Positions 32,006 to 41,965 of a stretch of DNA of 53,160 nucleotides are shown piece by piece. The stretch lies in assembly GCA_039917935.1 (NCBI GenBank), contig JBDSIM010000246.1:1-53160 (forward strand), read 5' to 3'. Under the pieces are notes generated by a model, which saw only the letters and a program-made list of their open reading frames with translations, searched no databases and was not told the origin of the DNA. Each line of letters begins with the position of its first letter. The stretch's first letter is position 1. The stretch comes from Chryseosolibacter sp039917935. Lineage in GTDB: Bacteria > Bacteroidota > Bacteroidia > Cytophagales > Cyclobacteriaceae. The position numbers and the translations under genes were made by a program.

Positions 32006-33142
32006 ATGAAAATACTCGATCGATACATCCTCAAATCCCTTCTCAGCACGTTCTTTTTTGTGGTGCTGATCCTGCTGGCAGTGATCACCGTCATTGATCT
32101 CACTGAAAAGATGGACAAGTTTGCCAAAGCGGGTGTCAGCAGCGCGGAGATCACCGGTTACTATCTCGATTATATTTCGTGGATTGGAAGTTTCATCACA
32201 CCCATTACCATGTTTATCGCGACGGTATATGTCTGCGCGCGAATGGCAGGCCACACGGAGGTGATCGCCATATTAAGTAGTGGCGTAAGCTTTCGCAGGT
32301 TTATGCTTCCTTTTTTTGCGGGGGCTGCCATTATAGGCACTATCAGTTTTGTTTTGATTGGCTGGATTATTCCAAATTCAAATAAATCACGGCTTGCTTT
32401 TGAAGTGCAGTATTTAAAAAATAAATTTTACTACGATAAACGGAATATGCACATCCAGGTAGCGCCCGATGTTTATCTGTATCTTCAGAGTTATAATAAC
32501 AGTACCAATACAGGATATAATTTTACTATGGAGCGTTTTCATGATAACAGGCTTATAGAAAAACTTACCGCCAACAGAATTGAGTGGGATTCAACTATAC
32601 AGAAATGGACGCTGCGTAATTATCGAATAAAAAAGATCGACCGCGTATTCGAAAGCACTTCAAATCCGGAAGCAATACCTGGTTTCGAAACTACCAAATA
32701 CATTCTGAGCAATGACAGCTTAAGCAGTGGGGAAAGTCTGGATACCGCCCTGGTGATTCATCCGAAAGAATTCGAAAGTGATTACCGAAAATATGACGGG
32801 ATGACCCTTAATGAATTGAATGAGTATATCAATACTTTAAAAGCCAGGGGCTCTACTGGTGTGGAAGCCTACGAAGTCGAAAAATATACACGCTATTCTT
32901 CGCCCTTTACGATTTTTATTCTCGTTTTTATGGGGGTTATTGTCTCCTCACGAAAGAGCCGTGGTGGTACCGGTCTTCAGATAGCCGTAGGCTTCCTGCT
33001 TTCCTTCGTCTTCATTTTATTTTTTACTTTATTCCGAACTTTTGCGGAAGCAGGTTCAACGCCACCAGAGATATCCGTTTGGATACCCAATATTACCTTT
33101 GCGTTGATCTCATTAGGCATGTATAAATATGTTCCCCGGTAA
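32006..33142 (+). CDS. LPS export permease, LptF/LptG family
   Basis: 378 residues from the ATG at 32006 (MKILDRYILKSLLSTFFFVV), the standard N-terminus; an in-frame ATG 19 codons earlier is unlikely. Three N-terminal helices, a periplasmic beta-jellyroll of ~170 residues (YNFTMERFHDNRLIEKLTAN) and three C-terminal helices follow the YjgP/YjgQ plan. It forms the inner-membrane channel of the Lpt system that moves lipopolysaccharide toward the outer membrane. I cannot separate LptF from LptG by sequence alone. Its TAA overlaps the next ATG (TAATG). Confidence 0.88.
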   Translation: MKILDRYILKSLLSTFFFVVLILLAVITVIDLTEKMDKFAKAGVSSAEITGYYLDYISWIGSFITPITMFIATVYVCARMAGHTEVIAILSSGVSFRRFMLPFFAGAAIIGTISFVLIGWIIPNSNKSRLAFEVQYLKNKFYYDKRNMHIQVAPDVYLYLQSYNNSTNTGYNFTMERFHDNRLIEKLTANRIEWDSTIQKWTLRNYRIKKIDRVFESTSNPEAIPGFETTKYILSNDSLSSGESLDTALVIHPKEFESDYRKYDGMTLNELNEYINTLKARGSTGVEAYEVEKYTRYSSPFTIFILVFMGVIVSSRKSRGGTGLQIAVGFLLSFVFILFFTLFRTFAEAGSTPPEISVWIPNITFALISLGMYKYVPR

Positions 33143-34041
33143 TGGCATCAACGGTTGACTATCTAAAGCTCCATTTCATCGTTTTTCTTTGGGGATTTTC
33201 AGCCATTCTGGGAAAGCTTGTCACGATCCCTGCAGTTGAAATGGTGTGGATTCGTTCTATTCTGGCTGCAGCAGGAATGGGGGTTGTGATCTTTTTTACA
33301 AGAGGAAATTTCAAGGTTTCACGAAATGACCTCTTAAAGCTTTTCGCCATCGGATTTATTGTGGCTTTTCATTGGATAGCTTTCTTTGGGTCAGCCCGTG
33401 TATCAAATGTTTCAGTCAGCCTCGTGGGTTTCGCTACCAATTCACTCTGGGCAGCATTGCTTGAACCCATGTTTAATAAAACCCAAATAAAAAAATATGA
33501 ACTGATCCTGGGCCTATTGGTTTTGACTGGGTTGTACGTTATTTTTTCTTTTGATTTTGAATACAAGCTGGGATTGCTATTTGGCGTTGTAGCGGGATTT
33601 ACATCCGCCTTATTTTCGGTTTTCAATTCAAAAATGGTAAAAAGAATTTCCGCTCGCAGCATAACTTTTTATGAAATGATCGGAGTCTTTCTCGGCACCA
33701 GCATTTTTCTTCCGGTGTATCAATATGCATGGGCAACAGATCATCAGTTGCACCTGCTTCCACCAGCCATGGATTTTCTGTATATCGCTATCCTGGCAGG
33801 AGTTTGTTCGGTGTATGCCTATACCGTAGCCGTTGAATTGATGAAAAGGGTTTCTGTTTTTATGATCCAGCTGACGCTTAACCTGGAGCCCATATATGGA
33901 ATTATTATGGCAGTCATCATATTTGGGCAACAGGAAAAAATGAGTGTTAACTTTTATATTGGCACCCTTGTGATTTTGAGTGCAGTCATCACGTATCCAT
34001 TGTTTAAAAAACGCTTTGACAGAACCGTATTAATAGAGTAA
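33142..34041 (+). CDS. EamA/DMT-family transporter
   Basis: 299 residues with about ten hydrophobic helices in two EamA repeats. The first repeat includes LKLHFIVFLWGFSAILGKLV and GFATNSLWAALLEPMFNK, the second YIAILAGVCSVYAYTVAVEL and LTLNLEPIYGIIMAVIIFGQ, where the NLEP-type motif is typical of drug/metabolite exporters. It exports a small metabolite of unknown identity. It is translationally coupled to lptF/G by a 1-base stop/start overlap and converges on ispE with 5 bases between stops. Confidence 0.87.
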   Translation: MASTVDYLKLHFIVFLWGFSAILGKLVTIPAVEMVWIRSILAAAGMGVVIFFTRGNFKVSRNDLLKLFAIGFIVAFHWIAFFGSARVSNVSVSLVGFATNSLWAALLEPMFNKTQIKKYELILGLLVLTGLYVIFSFDFEYKLGLLFGVVAGFTSALFSVFNSKMVKRISARSITFYEMIGVFLGTSIFLPVYQYAWATDHQLHLLPPAMDFLYIAILAGVCSVYAYTVAVELMKRVSVFMIQLTLNLEPIYGIIMAVIIFGQQEKMSVNFYIGTLVILSAVITYPLFKKRFDRTVLIE

Positions 34042-34046
34042 GGTAT

Positions 34047-34859
34047 TTAATTCAGGTACCCTGACCAATATGTTAAACCTTCAAATCTATTTCTGAGGTC
34101 AATGGCCTTCTCGAAAATTCCAAAAACAGAAGATCCGGACCCACTTAAACTCGCATATTGAGCACCGGTGGCGTACAACTTTTGGTGAATGGATTGGATG
34201 AAAGGAAACTGTTTAAACAGGTTGTCTTCAAAATCATTTTTCAGCAAACCCCTCCATTCATTGACAGCATGTTTTTCCATTATTGTTCTGAGATCAACGG
34301 TTGGCTTACCGGGTGAACTGTTTGCATAGGCACTGGCCGTCGAAATCTGTACTTCAGGCTTCACAATGACGAGAAATTTTCCTTTCAGGGAGATGCGTAT
34401 GTCCGTTAATACTTCCCCTCTACCACTGCCTAATACCGGTTTTTCTTCGATAAAAAAAGCACAGTCGCTTCCTAATCGAGCCGCATAGTTTCTAAGTGCC
34501 TCATGGCTCAGCGACAGATCAAAAAGTTCATTTAAAGTCCGCAGCGTATAGGCAGCATCAGATGAGCCGCCGCCCAACCCAGCGCCCATGGGAATTATTT
34601 TATGGAGGTGAATTGAAACAGGGACAAGCTTAAAATCTTCTTTAAGGATATCATAAGCCTGCAGGCAAAGGTTTTCTTTTGCGCTCCCGGGAACCGGTTG
34701 ACCAGTTACTGTAAAGGATGCTTTTTTTGAAGGAATTATTTCGAGAATGTCATGCCATGGAACAGGGTAAAACACGGTCAGAATATTATGATACCCATCA
34801 TCGCGTTTACTGATGATGTTTAAGCCAACGTTAATTTTACAAGGTGGGAATGAAACCAT
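34047..34859 (-). CDS. ispE: 4-diphosphocytidyl-2-C-methyl-D-erythritol kinase
   Basis: 270 residues from the ATG at 34859 (MVSFPPCKINVGLNI); an ATG eight codons upstream is less likely. KIINVGL-like CKINVGLNIISKRDDGYHNI is the substrate region, IPMGAGLGGGSSDAAYTLRT the GHMP kinase ATP loop, LGSDCAFFI the third block and SGSGSSVFGIF the C-terminal glycine loop. It phosphorylates CDP-ME in the MEP isoprenoid pathway. It is downstream of fabI on the same strand. Confidence 0.94.
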   Translation of the reverse strand: MVSFPPCKINVGLNIISKRDDGYHNILTVFYPVPWHDILEIIPSKKASFTVTGQPVPGSAKENLCLQAYDILKEDFKLVPVSIHLHKIIPMGAGLGGGSSDAAYTLRTLNELFDLSLSHEALRNYAARLGSDCAFFIEEKPVLGSGRGEVLTDIRISLKGKFLVIVKPEVQISTASAYANSSPGKPTVDLRTIMEKHAVNEWRGLLKNDFEDNLFKQFPFIQSIHQKLYATGAQYASLSGSGSSVFGIFEKAIDLRNRFEGLTYWSGYLN

Positions 34860-34906
34860 CGATGGCGTTGAGCCACTGACCATTAGCAGAGACCAATGGC
34901 CAATAA

Positions 34907-35719
34907 CTATTTTGTAAGTTTTTCAATAAGGTCCTGGGTAATCCCAGTGGTAGAGAATCCGCCGTCATGCATCAGGTTTTGCATCGTTATCATGCGGGTA
35001 TAATCTGAAAACATTGCTGCAATAAAAGCTGCACAATCTTCAGCGGCTGCATTGCCCAGCGGAGACATCATCTGAGCATAATCGAAGAACACATCAAAAC
35101 CGGAAATACCCACGCCGGCTGTAGTTTTCGTCGGCGATTGTGAAATGGTATTTACCCTGACTTTTTTTAATTTCCCAAAGCGGTATCCATAGCTTCGGGC
35201 AATGGATTCCAGAACTGCTTTTGCCTGAGCCATATCAGAATAATCAGGAAAAACCCGTTGCGCAGCGATATAGGTCAATGCCACAATGGAGCCCCATTCA
35301 TTCATCGCCTCTGTTTTTTCCGCGGTTTGGAGAACTTTATGGAAGGAAACCCCGGAAATATCCAATGTCTTAAGAAACCAATCGTAGTTTAGGTCGCCAT
35401 AATCCCTATTCTTTCTGACATTCGGGCTCATACCAATTGAGTGTAAAACGAAATCAAGCTTTCCTCCAAGTACCTCTATGGATTTGGTAAATAGAGTATG
35501 GAGGTCTTGCTCTACCGTGGCATCAGCGGGTATTATTTCAGCATTGCAGGTTTTCGCCAGTTCGTTAATTTTTCCCATGCGCATGGCGATGGGGGCGTTG
35601 GTTAAGGTGAAAATTCCACCCTCCTCTTTTACCTTCAATGCTGTCTTCCAGGCAATTGAATTTTCATCTAACGCCCCGAAAATGATTCCACGCTTTCCTT
35701 TTAGTATGTTATATCCCAT
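34907..35719 (-). CDS. fabI: Enoyl-[acyl-carrier-protein] reductase
   Basis: 270 residues from the ATG at 35719 (MGYNILKGKRGIIFGALDEN), the usual Bacteroidota start; another ATG lies four codons upstream. IIFGALDENSIAWKTA is the Rossmann cofactor loop of FabI, LDFVLHSIGMSP the second strand, and YSDMAQAKAVLES the catalytic Tyr-x6-Lys. It performs the last reduction of fatty-acid elongation and is the target of triclosan. Length is standard. It is followed by ispE with a short gap. Confidence 0.95.
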   Translation of the reverse strand: MGYNILKGKRGIIFGALDENSIAWKTALKVKEEGGIFTLTNAPIAMRMGKINELAKTCNAEIIPADATVEQDLHTLFTKSIEVLGGKLDFVLHSIGMSPNVRKNRDYGDLNYDWFLKTLDISGVSFHKVLQTAEKTEAMNEWGSIVALTYIAAQRVFPDYSDMAQAKAVLESIARSYGYRFGKLKKVRVNTISQSPTKTTAGVGISGFDVFFDYAQMMSPLGNAAAEDCAAFIAAMFSDYTRMITMQNLMHDGGFSTTGITQDLIEKLTK

Positions 35720-35855
35720 AATTTTAAGCATTTCGATTGAGCCGCAATATTACAAATAGTCGGGTAAGCTGGAAACCGGATCAAGAAATTCCACTGAGAA
35801 TGTATTAAAGACTCGCGAAATTTATTAATTTACTATCCCTTAAACCCTGTACCCT

Positions 35856-36596
35856 ATGGAAAGTAATGCCGAATTCATTTTAACCTGGGATCGCTATATG
35901 ACCCTGGGCGCTTACATTTGTGTTGGAATCGCCATCCTTATTTTGCTGTATCATGAATACAGGATTCTGCTGATCAAAGACTACAAGGAAAAGTATGACT
36001 ATGTCAACCAGAATGAAATCAAATATTTCTGGTACGCGGTTATTATGCTTATCACCGCTGCGGCATTTTATGCCAATTCGATCGGGACAGACATGATCTT
36101 TTCAGATGTGACTATCTGGTTTTACGTAAGAATCTTCATGACCGCCAGCTTTGCCGTTATAGCTTACTTTATTTTTAACAGCCTTGTGCGAATTTATTAT
36201 CCCCGCTATGTGGAGAAAAGGTTGAATAAATTGCGCCACAAGCCGCGGCTATCACCTGCCGGAAACCCTATGCGCAAACTGAAAGAAAAAGAAGAAGAAG
36301 CGCACCTTGAACCCGCCTTGTATAAAGAACAAAGTGAAGTTCACTCAGTTGACTATGATGTGTGGCTCGACGAACAAACAGGATATAAAAAGGTTGAAAA
36401 ATATCACGCATACCAGCATTCATTGGAATGTCCTGAATGTGGTTACGTAACCTTCCGGCTAAGGAACGAGGAAATCGCCGAACAGCCCACTGAGCAGGAA
36501 CCGGGTATTTTAGTAAAGCATTATCGGTGCAGCTACTGCAATCACCGGTCAGTCACCGAAAATGTTCTTGCAAGACTCTCTGAAAATATAGCTTAA
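35856..36596 (+). CDS. Membrane protein with C-terminal zinc-ribbon-like motif
   Basis: 246 residues, family not recognised by name. Three hydrophobic helices (YICVGIAILILLYHEYRILL, WYAVIMLITAAAFYANSIG, FYVRIFMTASFAVIAYFIFN) occupy the first ~110 residues. A charged linker (RKLKEKEEEAHLEPALYKEQ) leads to a cytoplasmic or periplasmic end with ECPECGYVTF and HYRCSYCNHRS, two Cys-x2-Cys knuckles fitting a zinc ribbon. Such an arrangement suggests a membrane-tethered binding or assembly factor. It lies between divergent fabI and murI, separate from both. Confidence 0.75.
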   Translation: MESNAEFILTWDRYMTLGAYICVGIAILILLYHEYRILLIKDYKEKYDYVNQNEIKYFWYAVIMLITAAAFYANSIGTDMIFSDVTIWFYVRIFMTASFAVIAYFIFNSLVRIYYPRYVEKRLNKLRHKPRLSPAGNPMRKLKEKEEEAHLEPALYKEQSEVHSVDYDVWLDEQTGYKKVEKYHAYQHSLECPECGYVTFRLRNEEIAEQPTEQEPGILVKHYRCSYCNHRSVTENVLARLSENIA

Positions 36597-36735
36597 GGCC
36601 TGCGTTAAATTCATCAGCGGGAAATTAATTGCGCCACAGGAGGTTCACAGGTAGGACCCGGAAATTATTGCTCAATAGTCAACGCAGTAATGATTATTAT
36701 TTACAAATTTGCTTTCGAGGCAACTCAAAGCATAA

Positions 36736-37548
36736 ATGAATAACAAACAGAAGCAGCCCATAGGAATATTTGACAGCGGGATCGGGGGCTTAACCGTAGC
36801 CCATGCTATCAAAAAGGTGTTGCCTGAAGAAGATCTTATCTATTTTGGGGATACCGCCCATTTACCTTATGGTGACAAATCAGAGGCGGCCATTCAGGTA
36901 TACTCAATTAAGATTGCAGACATTTTATTGAAGAAAGGATGTAAAGTAATTGTCATCGCCTGCAACTCGGCCAGTTCCGCATCCTACGAATTATTGAAAG
37001 AATATGTTCGTACCGATACCCACATCATAAACGTAATAGATCCAATGGTTGCATTGGTGACCGCTGAATTTAAAAAAACTAATATTGGTCTGATTGGCAC
37101 CAAGCGCACTGTTCAATCGGGAGTATATGTAAGAAAAATTCAGGAAGCCAATCAAAACATAACCTTACAATCGCTTGCCACCCCGTTACTGGCTCCCATG
37201 ATCGAAGAGGGTTTTTTTAACAATCAGATCAGCCATGAAATCATTGCCCAATATTTAGGCGATCCAGTATTAAAAAATATTGAATCGCTGATCCTGGCCT
37301 GCACGCATTATCCGCTGATTAAAAAGGAAATCAATGAATTTTACGGAGGAAAGATGACCATTCTTGATTCTTCGGAAGTTATTGCACTGGCCCTTAAAAA
37401 TTATCTTGCGGAGCAAGGTCTTCTTAACAAGAATCATCTACCCGAACACCATTTTCTGGTTTCAGATTACACGGAATCCTTTCAGTCAGCGGCACGTATG
37501 TTTTTTCACGAATCAGTAAAACTTGAAAAGCATTCACTCTGGAATTGA
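36736..37548 (+). CDS. murI: Glutamate racemase
   Basis: 270 residues. PIGIFDSGIGGLTVAHAI and IYFGDTAHLPYGDKSE are N-terminal hallmarks; the two catalytic cysteines sit in VIACNSASSASYEL and LILACTHYPLI. It makes D-glutamate for peptidoglycan in the cytosol. Length is normal and no residue is missing. It ends 88 bases before nuoH on the same strand, so it could be part of the same transcript or end separately; no clear terminator is seen. Confidence 0.95.
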   Translation: MNNKQKQPIGIFDSGIGGLTVAHAIKKVLPEEDLIYFGDTAHLPYGDKSEAAIQVYSIKIADILLKKGCKVIVIACNSASSASYELLKEYVRTDTHIINVIDPMVALVTAEFKKTNIGLIGTKRTVQSGVYVRKIQEANQNITLQSLATPLLAPMIEEGFFNNQISHEIIAQYLGDPVLKNIESLILACTHYPLIKKEINEFYGGKMTILDSSEVIALALKNYLAEQGLLNKNHLPEHHFLVSDYTESFQSAARMFFHESVKLEKHSLWN

Positions 37549-37636
37549 CCAAGTATTACACTTATTTGCCTGGAACCCCTCAAAACGGATGACATGCTCA
37601 CTGATAAATTTTGCATCTTGGGGTTAATTAAAAAGC

Positions 37637-38719
37637 TTGACAACACTCATATTTCTTTTACCCTTTTTAGTCTTTTATGCCATTCTGGCCATATATGCAG
37701 AGCGTAAAATATCGGCGATTATCCAGGACCGACTAGGCCCCATGGAAGTTGGGTACTATGGAATTGGTCAAACTGTTGCCGACCTTCTGAAGCTTTTGCA
37801 AAAGGAAGACATAATCCCCACAAAAGCCGATAGAGGCCTGTTTAAAGTTGCTCCGATTGTAATTTTTGTCTCTGTATTTGCAGGTTTTGCAGTTTTACCT
37901 TTATCGCCGTCCTGGACGGGTGCCGATTTTTCGTCAGGACTTTTCTTTCTGATCGCCATTATCTCCCTGGATGTTATCGGGATCATTTTGGCTGGGTGGA
38001 GCTCTCACAACAAATACAGCGTATTGGGAACGATGCGGTCGGCCGCACAACTGATATCCTATGAAGTGCCACTCGGCCTTTCTGTCATCAGCGTTTGCCT
38101 TTTCACACAAACCCTGAACTTACAGGAGATTTCCTTTCAACAAGGCGCCTTATCACCAGAACCGCAATACTTCCTCGACATTCCCTCTCTCAACATACGG
38201 GTTGACCAGGTGGGAGGATTTTTTGCATGGAACATTTTCAGGATGCCCTTGCTTTTTTTTACATGGGTAATATTTTTCATTGCTTCACTCGCGGAGTGCA
38301 ACCGCGCACCTTTCGATCTGCCCGAGGCGGAGTCAGAACTTGTCGCGGGATTTCATACAGAATATTCCGGTTTCAGATTTGCCGTGATCATGTTAGGGGA
38401 GTATGCCATGATGCTTTTAGTAAGTATCCTGGGAGTTGTATTATTTTTCGGAAGCTGGAATACCATATTTCCTGATGTAGGTTCTTTTACATTGGCAACC
38501 TGGTCAACAGGGCAGCCGGGAACGCTCACTGCAACCATTTGGGGTATATTCTGGCTCATGGGTAAAGCATTGTTTTTCGTCTTTGTTCAGATCTGGATTC
38601 GTTGGACTTATCCCAGACTAAGGGTAGATCAGTTAATGGCCCTAAGCTGGAAATATCTTACTCCTTTTGCCTTACTTTTCATTATAATTTTTGCGTTTTG
38701 GAAAATAATATTCATCTAG
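37637..38719 (+). CDS. nuoH: NADH-quinone oxidoreductase subunit H
   Basis: 360 residues from a TTG start. AERKISAIIQDRLGPMEVGY and IGQTVADLLKLLQKEDIIPT are the quinone-chamber loop of NuoH, and LAECNRAPFDLPEAESELVA with GFHTEYSG the conserved E-rich loop. About eight helices are present. NuoH joins the peripheral arm to the membrane arm of complex I. It opens the nuo cluster here; nuoA-G are not upstream. The next gene, a sensor kinase, starts 1 base after its stop. Confidence 0.95.
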   Translation: MTTLIFLLPFLVFYAILAIYAERKISAIIQDRLGPMEVGYYGIGQTVADLLKLLQKEDIIPTKADRGLFKVAPIVIFVSVFAGFAVLPLSPSWTGADFSSGLFFLIAIISLDVIGIILAGWSSHNKYSVLGTMRSAAQLISYEVPLGLSVISVCLFTQTLNLQEISFQQGALSPEPQYFLDIPSLNIRVDQVGGFFAWNIFRMPLLFFTWVIFFIASLAECNRAPFDLPEAESELVAGFHTEYSGFRFAVIMLGEYAMMLLVSILGVVLFFGSWNTIFPDVGSFTLATWSTGQPGTLTATIWGIFWLMGKALFFVFVQIWIRWTYPRLRVDQLMALSWKYLTPFALLFIIIFAFWKIIFI

Positions 38720-38720
38720 G

Positions 38721-40739
38721 GTGCGCATAATCTATTTATTATTTTTTCTCCTCATCCTTCCCAGCGTTTTCGCCCAGGGCCAGGATATTATTGACAGCCT
38801 GGAAAGTAAATTACAAAATACTTTGTCTGATTCAGACCGCGTGGATGTATTGATAAACCTTTCTCTTCAATACAGATATTCGGATATTAATAAGAGCAGA
38901 GAGCTCGCTCTAAATGCGCTAAAAATTTCAGAAGATAGGAATTTGCTTCAGAAAAAAATTCTTTCCTATCAAAACATAGGATCCCTCTATTCCATTAGTG
39001 GTGATTACAGCACAGCCTTACGTTACGATAATCTTGCCATGGCAAACAGCCTGGAAGTGAGTGATAGCGCCAGCCTCAGCAAGGATTTCAACAATGTCGC
39101 TAATGACTATTACGATTTAGGTGAATATGATGAAGCCTACTATTATTTCACCCAATCTTACAGAACTGCCCGGGCTATTGATGATTCGTTACGCATGACC
39201 ATTGCACTTCATAATGTTGGCCGTGTTTTTAAGGAACTTGGTCAATACGACCGGGCCCTTTCTCATCTGAATCTTTCGCTTGGATTGAGCCGGGAAATAA
39301 ATGACATAGAAGGAGTACCCTATTCGTTAGATGAAATTGGTGATGTGATGCTTCGCAAAGGTGAATATGATTCTGCCTTCATTATCCTTCTTCGATCACT
39401 CGCTTTAACCCGTCAACAAAATATTTTTATTCTGGAGCCGGGAACCTTGTCCAAACTCGCCAACGTGCACCTGCATTCCAGGAACTATTCAAAAGCATTG
39501 GCTTATTATGATACAACGTTCAAGTCACACCAAAAAACCGGAAATAATTTTGGAATGGCTGAAGTTGAATTGGGCAGAGGTCAGGTTTTTCTGCACCAGG
39601 GCAGGTACGATGAAGCAATGACATCCATTAATCGAAGCCTTACCCTGGCGAAAAAATCCAATGCCCGTATTCTTGAAATACAAGTGTACCAAACACTTTC
39701 CCGGCTATATGAACTAAAAAATGATTTCAGGCAATCACTGGAATATTTTAAACAATTTAAACAACTGGAGGATAGCTTGTTTAGCCACGATATGCAGGAA
39801 AAATTATTGCGTGATCAGATTCGCTTTGAAACGCAAGACAAGGATACTGAGATCGCTGCTCTGAATGAGGAGCGAGATATGAAAAATGACACGATCAAAA
39901 AGCAGGAGTTTGTCAGGAATATCCTGGTGGTCGTGATGGCCTTAAGCGTAATACTGTTGGCAACCGTCTATCGCAGCGGTCGCCGCAGGAGACAGATCAA
40001 TACACTTTTGTTAAGACATCAACAGGAGATGGAAACCAGAAGTGAAGAACTTGAACGCCTTAACCAGGTAAAGGATAAATTTTTTTCCATCATTTCACAT
40101 GATCTGCGTTCACCTATCAATGCGCTTGCCGGGTTACTGGACTTATTGGACAAGGGTGCTGTAAAGCCTCAGGAACTTTCACAACATATTCATGAATTAA
40201 AATCGCGGTTTAATCATACGCGCACCTTGCTTAATAATCTCCTGGACTGGACATTATTGCAAATGGACAAGTTGAACCTCCAGGCCAGCCGTATTGATAT
40301 CCAAAAAATAGTAGATGAGAATATTCAATTGTTGGGTTCAGTATCAAACAAGCAAATCCTGTTGCATAACAGGGTACCACTAAACACCATCGGTTATGCT
40401 GACTCCAATACCATTAATTTAGTGATACGTAACTTAATGACCAATGCCATAAAATTTACCAACGATGGTGGGGAAGTGGCGATTGGAGCGCAGGAAAAAG
40501 AAACCGAGTGGCTCGTCACCGTAGAAGATAATGGGGTAGGTATTAATGATGGCGTTCTGAAAATTCTTTTCGACAAAACCGCCCCTTATACTACCCGTGG
40601 TACAGCCAATGAAAAAGGCACGGGGTTGGGCCTTATTTTGTGTAAGGAATTCGTTGAAAAAAACGGCGGTAAGATTCAAGTCCAAAGTCAGGTGGGAAAA
40701 GGCAGTAAATTTTCCTTTACCGTTCCAAAGCCCCAATAA
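38721..40739 (+). CDS. TPR sensor histidine kinase inside the nuo operon
   Basis: 672 residues from a GTG one base after nuoH. A signal peptide (MRIIYLLFFLLILPSVFAQG) is followed by about seven TPR repeats to residue ~370 (e.g. LGEYDEAYYYFTQSY, LGQYDRALSHLNLSLGL), one transmembrane helix near 398-416 (ILVVVMALSVILLATVY), a coiled coil, HisKA with H460 in FFSIISHDLRSPINALAGLL, and HATPase_c (LVIRNLMTNAIKFTNDGGE, EDNGVGI, GTGLGLILCKEFV). The TPRs should lie in the periplasm, sensing a protein or peptide. No response regulator is adjacent, so it is an orphan kinase. It is placed between nuoH and nuoI. Confidence 0.93.
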   Translation: MRIIYLLFFLLILPSVFAQGQDIIDSLESKLQNTLSDSDRVDVLINLSLQYRYSDINKSRELALNALKISEDRNLLQKKILSYQNIGSLYSISGDYSTALRYDNLAMANSLEVSDSASLSKDFNNVANDYYDLGEYDEAYYYFTQSYRTARAIDDSLRMTIALHNVGRVFKELGQYDRALSHLNLSLGLSREINDIEGVPYSLDEIGDVMLRKGEYDSAFIILLRSLALTRQQNIFILEPGTLSKLANVHLHSRNYSKALAYYDTTFKSHQKTGNNFGMAEVELGRGQVFLHQGRYDEAMTSINRSLTLAKKSNARILEIQVYQTLSRLYELKNDFRQSLEYFKQFKQLEDSLFSHDMQEKLLRDQIRFETQDKDTEIAALNEERDMKNDTIKKQEFVRNILVVVMALSVILLATVYRSGRRRRQINTLLLRHQQEMETRSEELERLNQVKDKFFSIISHDLRSPINALAGLLDLLDKGAVKPQELSQHIHELKSRFNHTRTLLNNLLDWTLLQMDKLNLQASRIDIQKIVDENIQLLGSVSNKQILLHNRVPLNTIGYADSNTINLVIRNLMTNAIKFTNDGGEVAIGAQEKETEWLVTVEDNGVGINDGVLKILFDKTAPYTTRGTANEKGTGLGLILCKEFVEKNGGKIQVQSQVGKGSKFSFTVPKPQ

Positions 40740-40793
40740 TCTTCATTCATTCTACCCTGACTACACCTTTTCTTTCTATTTTTGTTGTATAGA

Positions 40794-41468
40794 ATGATGG
40801 GGAAATTAAAACGGTCGTATTTCGGTAATATATTCAATGCCTTTCGCTCGTTAGGACAGGGATTAAAGATCACATTCAGCCATATGCTGGGATCAATAAG
40901 AAAACGAAGGATCATCCCAATTACTGACGAGAAATATTTTCTTAACACCGAGGGTATATCCACCATTCAATATCCTCATGAAATGATACCCGTGCCGGAC
41001 AACGGGCGATATCGCTTGCATAATGAAATTGATGATTGTATTGTCTGTGACAAATGCGCAAAGGTCTGTCCTGTAGATTGTATAGAAATCGAGCCGATTC
41101 GGGCCGTTGAGGAAATTGGGAAAACGTCAGACGGAACACCTAAACGGATTTACGCCGCTAAATTTGACATCGATATGGCTAAGTGCTGCTTCTGTGGGCT
41201 TTGTACTACCGTGTGCCCTACTGAATGCCTGACGATGACCAAAGTTTTTGATTTTAGTGTAACCGATATACGGGATCATAATTTCACTTTCGGAGAAATG
41301 TCAGAAAAAGAGATTCTGGAAAAAAGAAACATTTTTGAAACCCATCAGAAGAGCAAAACCATGACAGCACCAGTAATACCAAGCACTGAAGCGCCAAAGC
41401 CGGGAATTGTAAAACCTGTGTTCAGGCCAAAGATTAAACCTCCCGGACCCCCGCCTCCCACGTCATGA
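40794..41468 (+). CDS. nuoI: NADH-quinone oxidoreductase subunit I
   Basis: About 224 residues; ATGs at 40794 and 40797 are both possible. Two ferredoxin motifs coordinate the N6a and N6b [4Fe-4S] clusters: CIVCDKCAKVCPVDC and CCFCGLCTTVCPTEC. The Pro-rich tail (ending PGPPPPTS) is longer than in E. coli. A possible -7 motif TATTTTTG lies just upstream at 40777-40784. Its TGA overlaps the nuoJ start (ATGA). Confidence 0.93.
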   Translation: MMGKLKRSYFGNIFNAFRSLGQGLKITFSHMLGSIRKRRIIPITDEKYFLNTEGISTIQYPHEMIPVPDNGRYRLHNEIDDCIVCDKCAKVCPVDCIEIEPIRAVEEIGKTSDGTPKRIYAAKFDIDMAKCCFCGLCTTVCPTECLTMTKVFDFSVTDIRDHNFTFGEMSEKEILEKRNIFETHQKSKTMTAPVIPSTEAPKPGIVKPVFRPKIKPPGPPPPTS

Positions 41469-41965
41469 TGGTAATATGGATCTTTTATTTTTTTGTTGCA
41501 CTGGCAGCCAGCTCAGCGCTGGGAATAGTTTTCTCCAGGAATGTTTTTAAAAGTGCTTTGTTGCTGTTAATTTCTCTTTTATCCGTGGCTGCAGTTTACG
41601 TTTTATCATTTGCTGAATTTCTGGCCATGACCCAAATAATGATCTATGCAGGCGGAATTCTAGTGGTAATTATATTTGGTATTATGCTGACCACCAAAAT
41701 TTCGGGGCAGCCTTTGGTTGTCGATAATACAAATATTTTTTGGGGCGGTCTAACCGGGATTGTGTTGGTTTACATCCTGATCCGCTACTTGCCTGGGGGA
41801 TCTGCCTTGCAACCTAATGACCTGGCGGCAGAAAATATCAGCACTCTCGGATTACGAATATTCGTTGATTATACCCTTCCTTTTGAGGTAGCCGGGCTAC
41901 TCTTACTTATTGCGTTAATAGGCGCGGCCGTTGTTACCTCGCACCTGAAATCAAAAGTGTCATGA
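41465..41965 (+). CDS. nuoJ: NADH-quinone oxidoreductase subunit J
   Basis: 166 residues with five helices. LAMTQIMIYAGGILVVIIFG contains the pi-bulge-type third helix typical of NuoJ, which helps couple quinone chemistry to proton pumping. The gene starts with ATG overlapping the nuoI stop and its TGA overlaps the nuoK ATG, both as ATGA. Confidence 0.93.
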   Translation: MMVIWIFYFFVALAASSALGIVFSRNVFKSALLLLISLLSVAAVYVLSFAEFLAMTQIMIYAGGILVVIIFGIMLTTKISGQPLVVDNTNIFWGGLTGIVLVYILIRYLPGGSALQPNDLAAENISTLGLRIFVDYTLPFEVAGLLLLIALIGAAVVTSHLKSKVS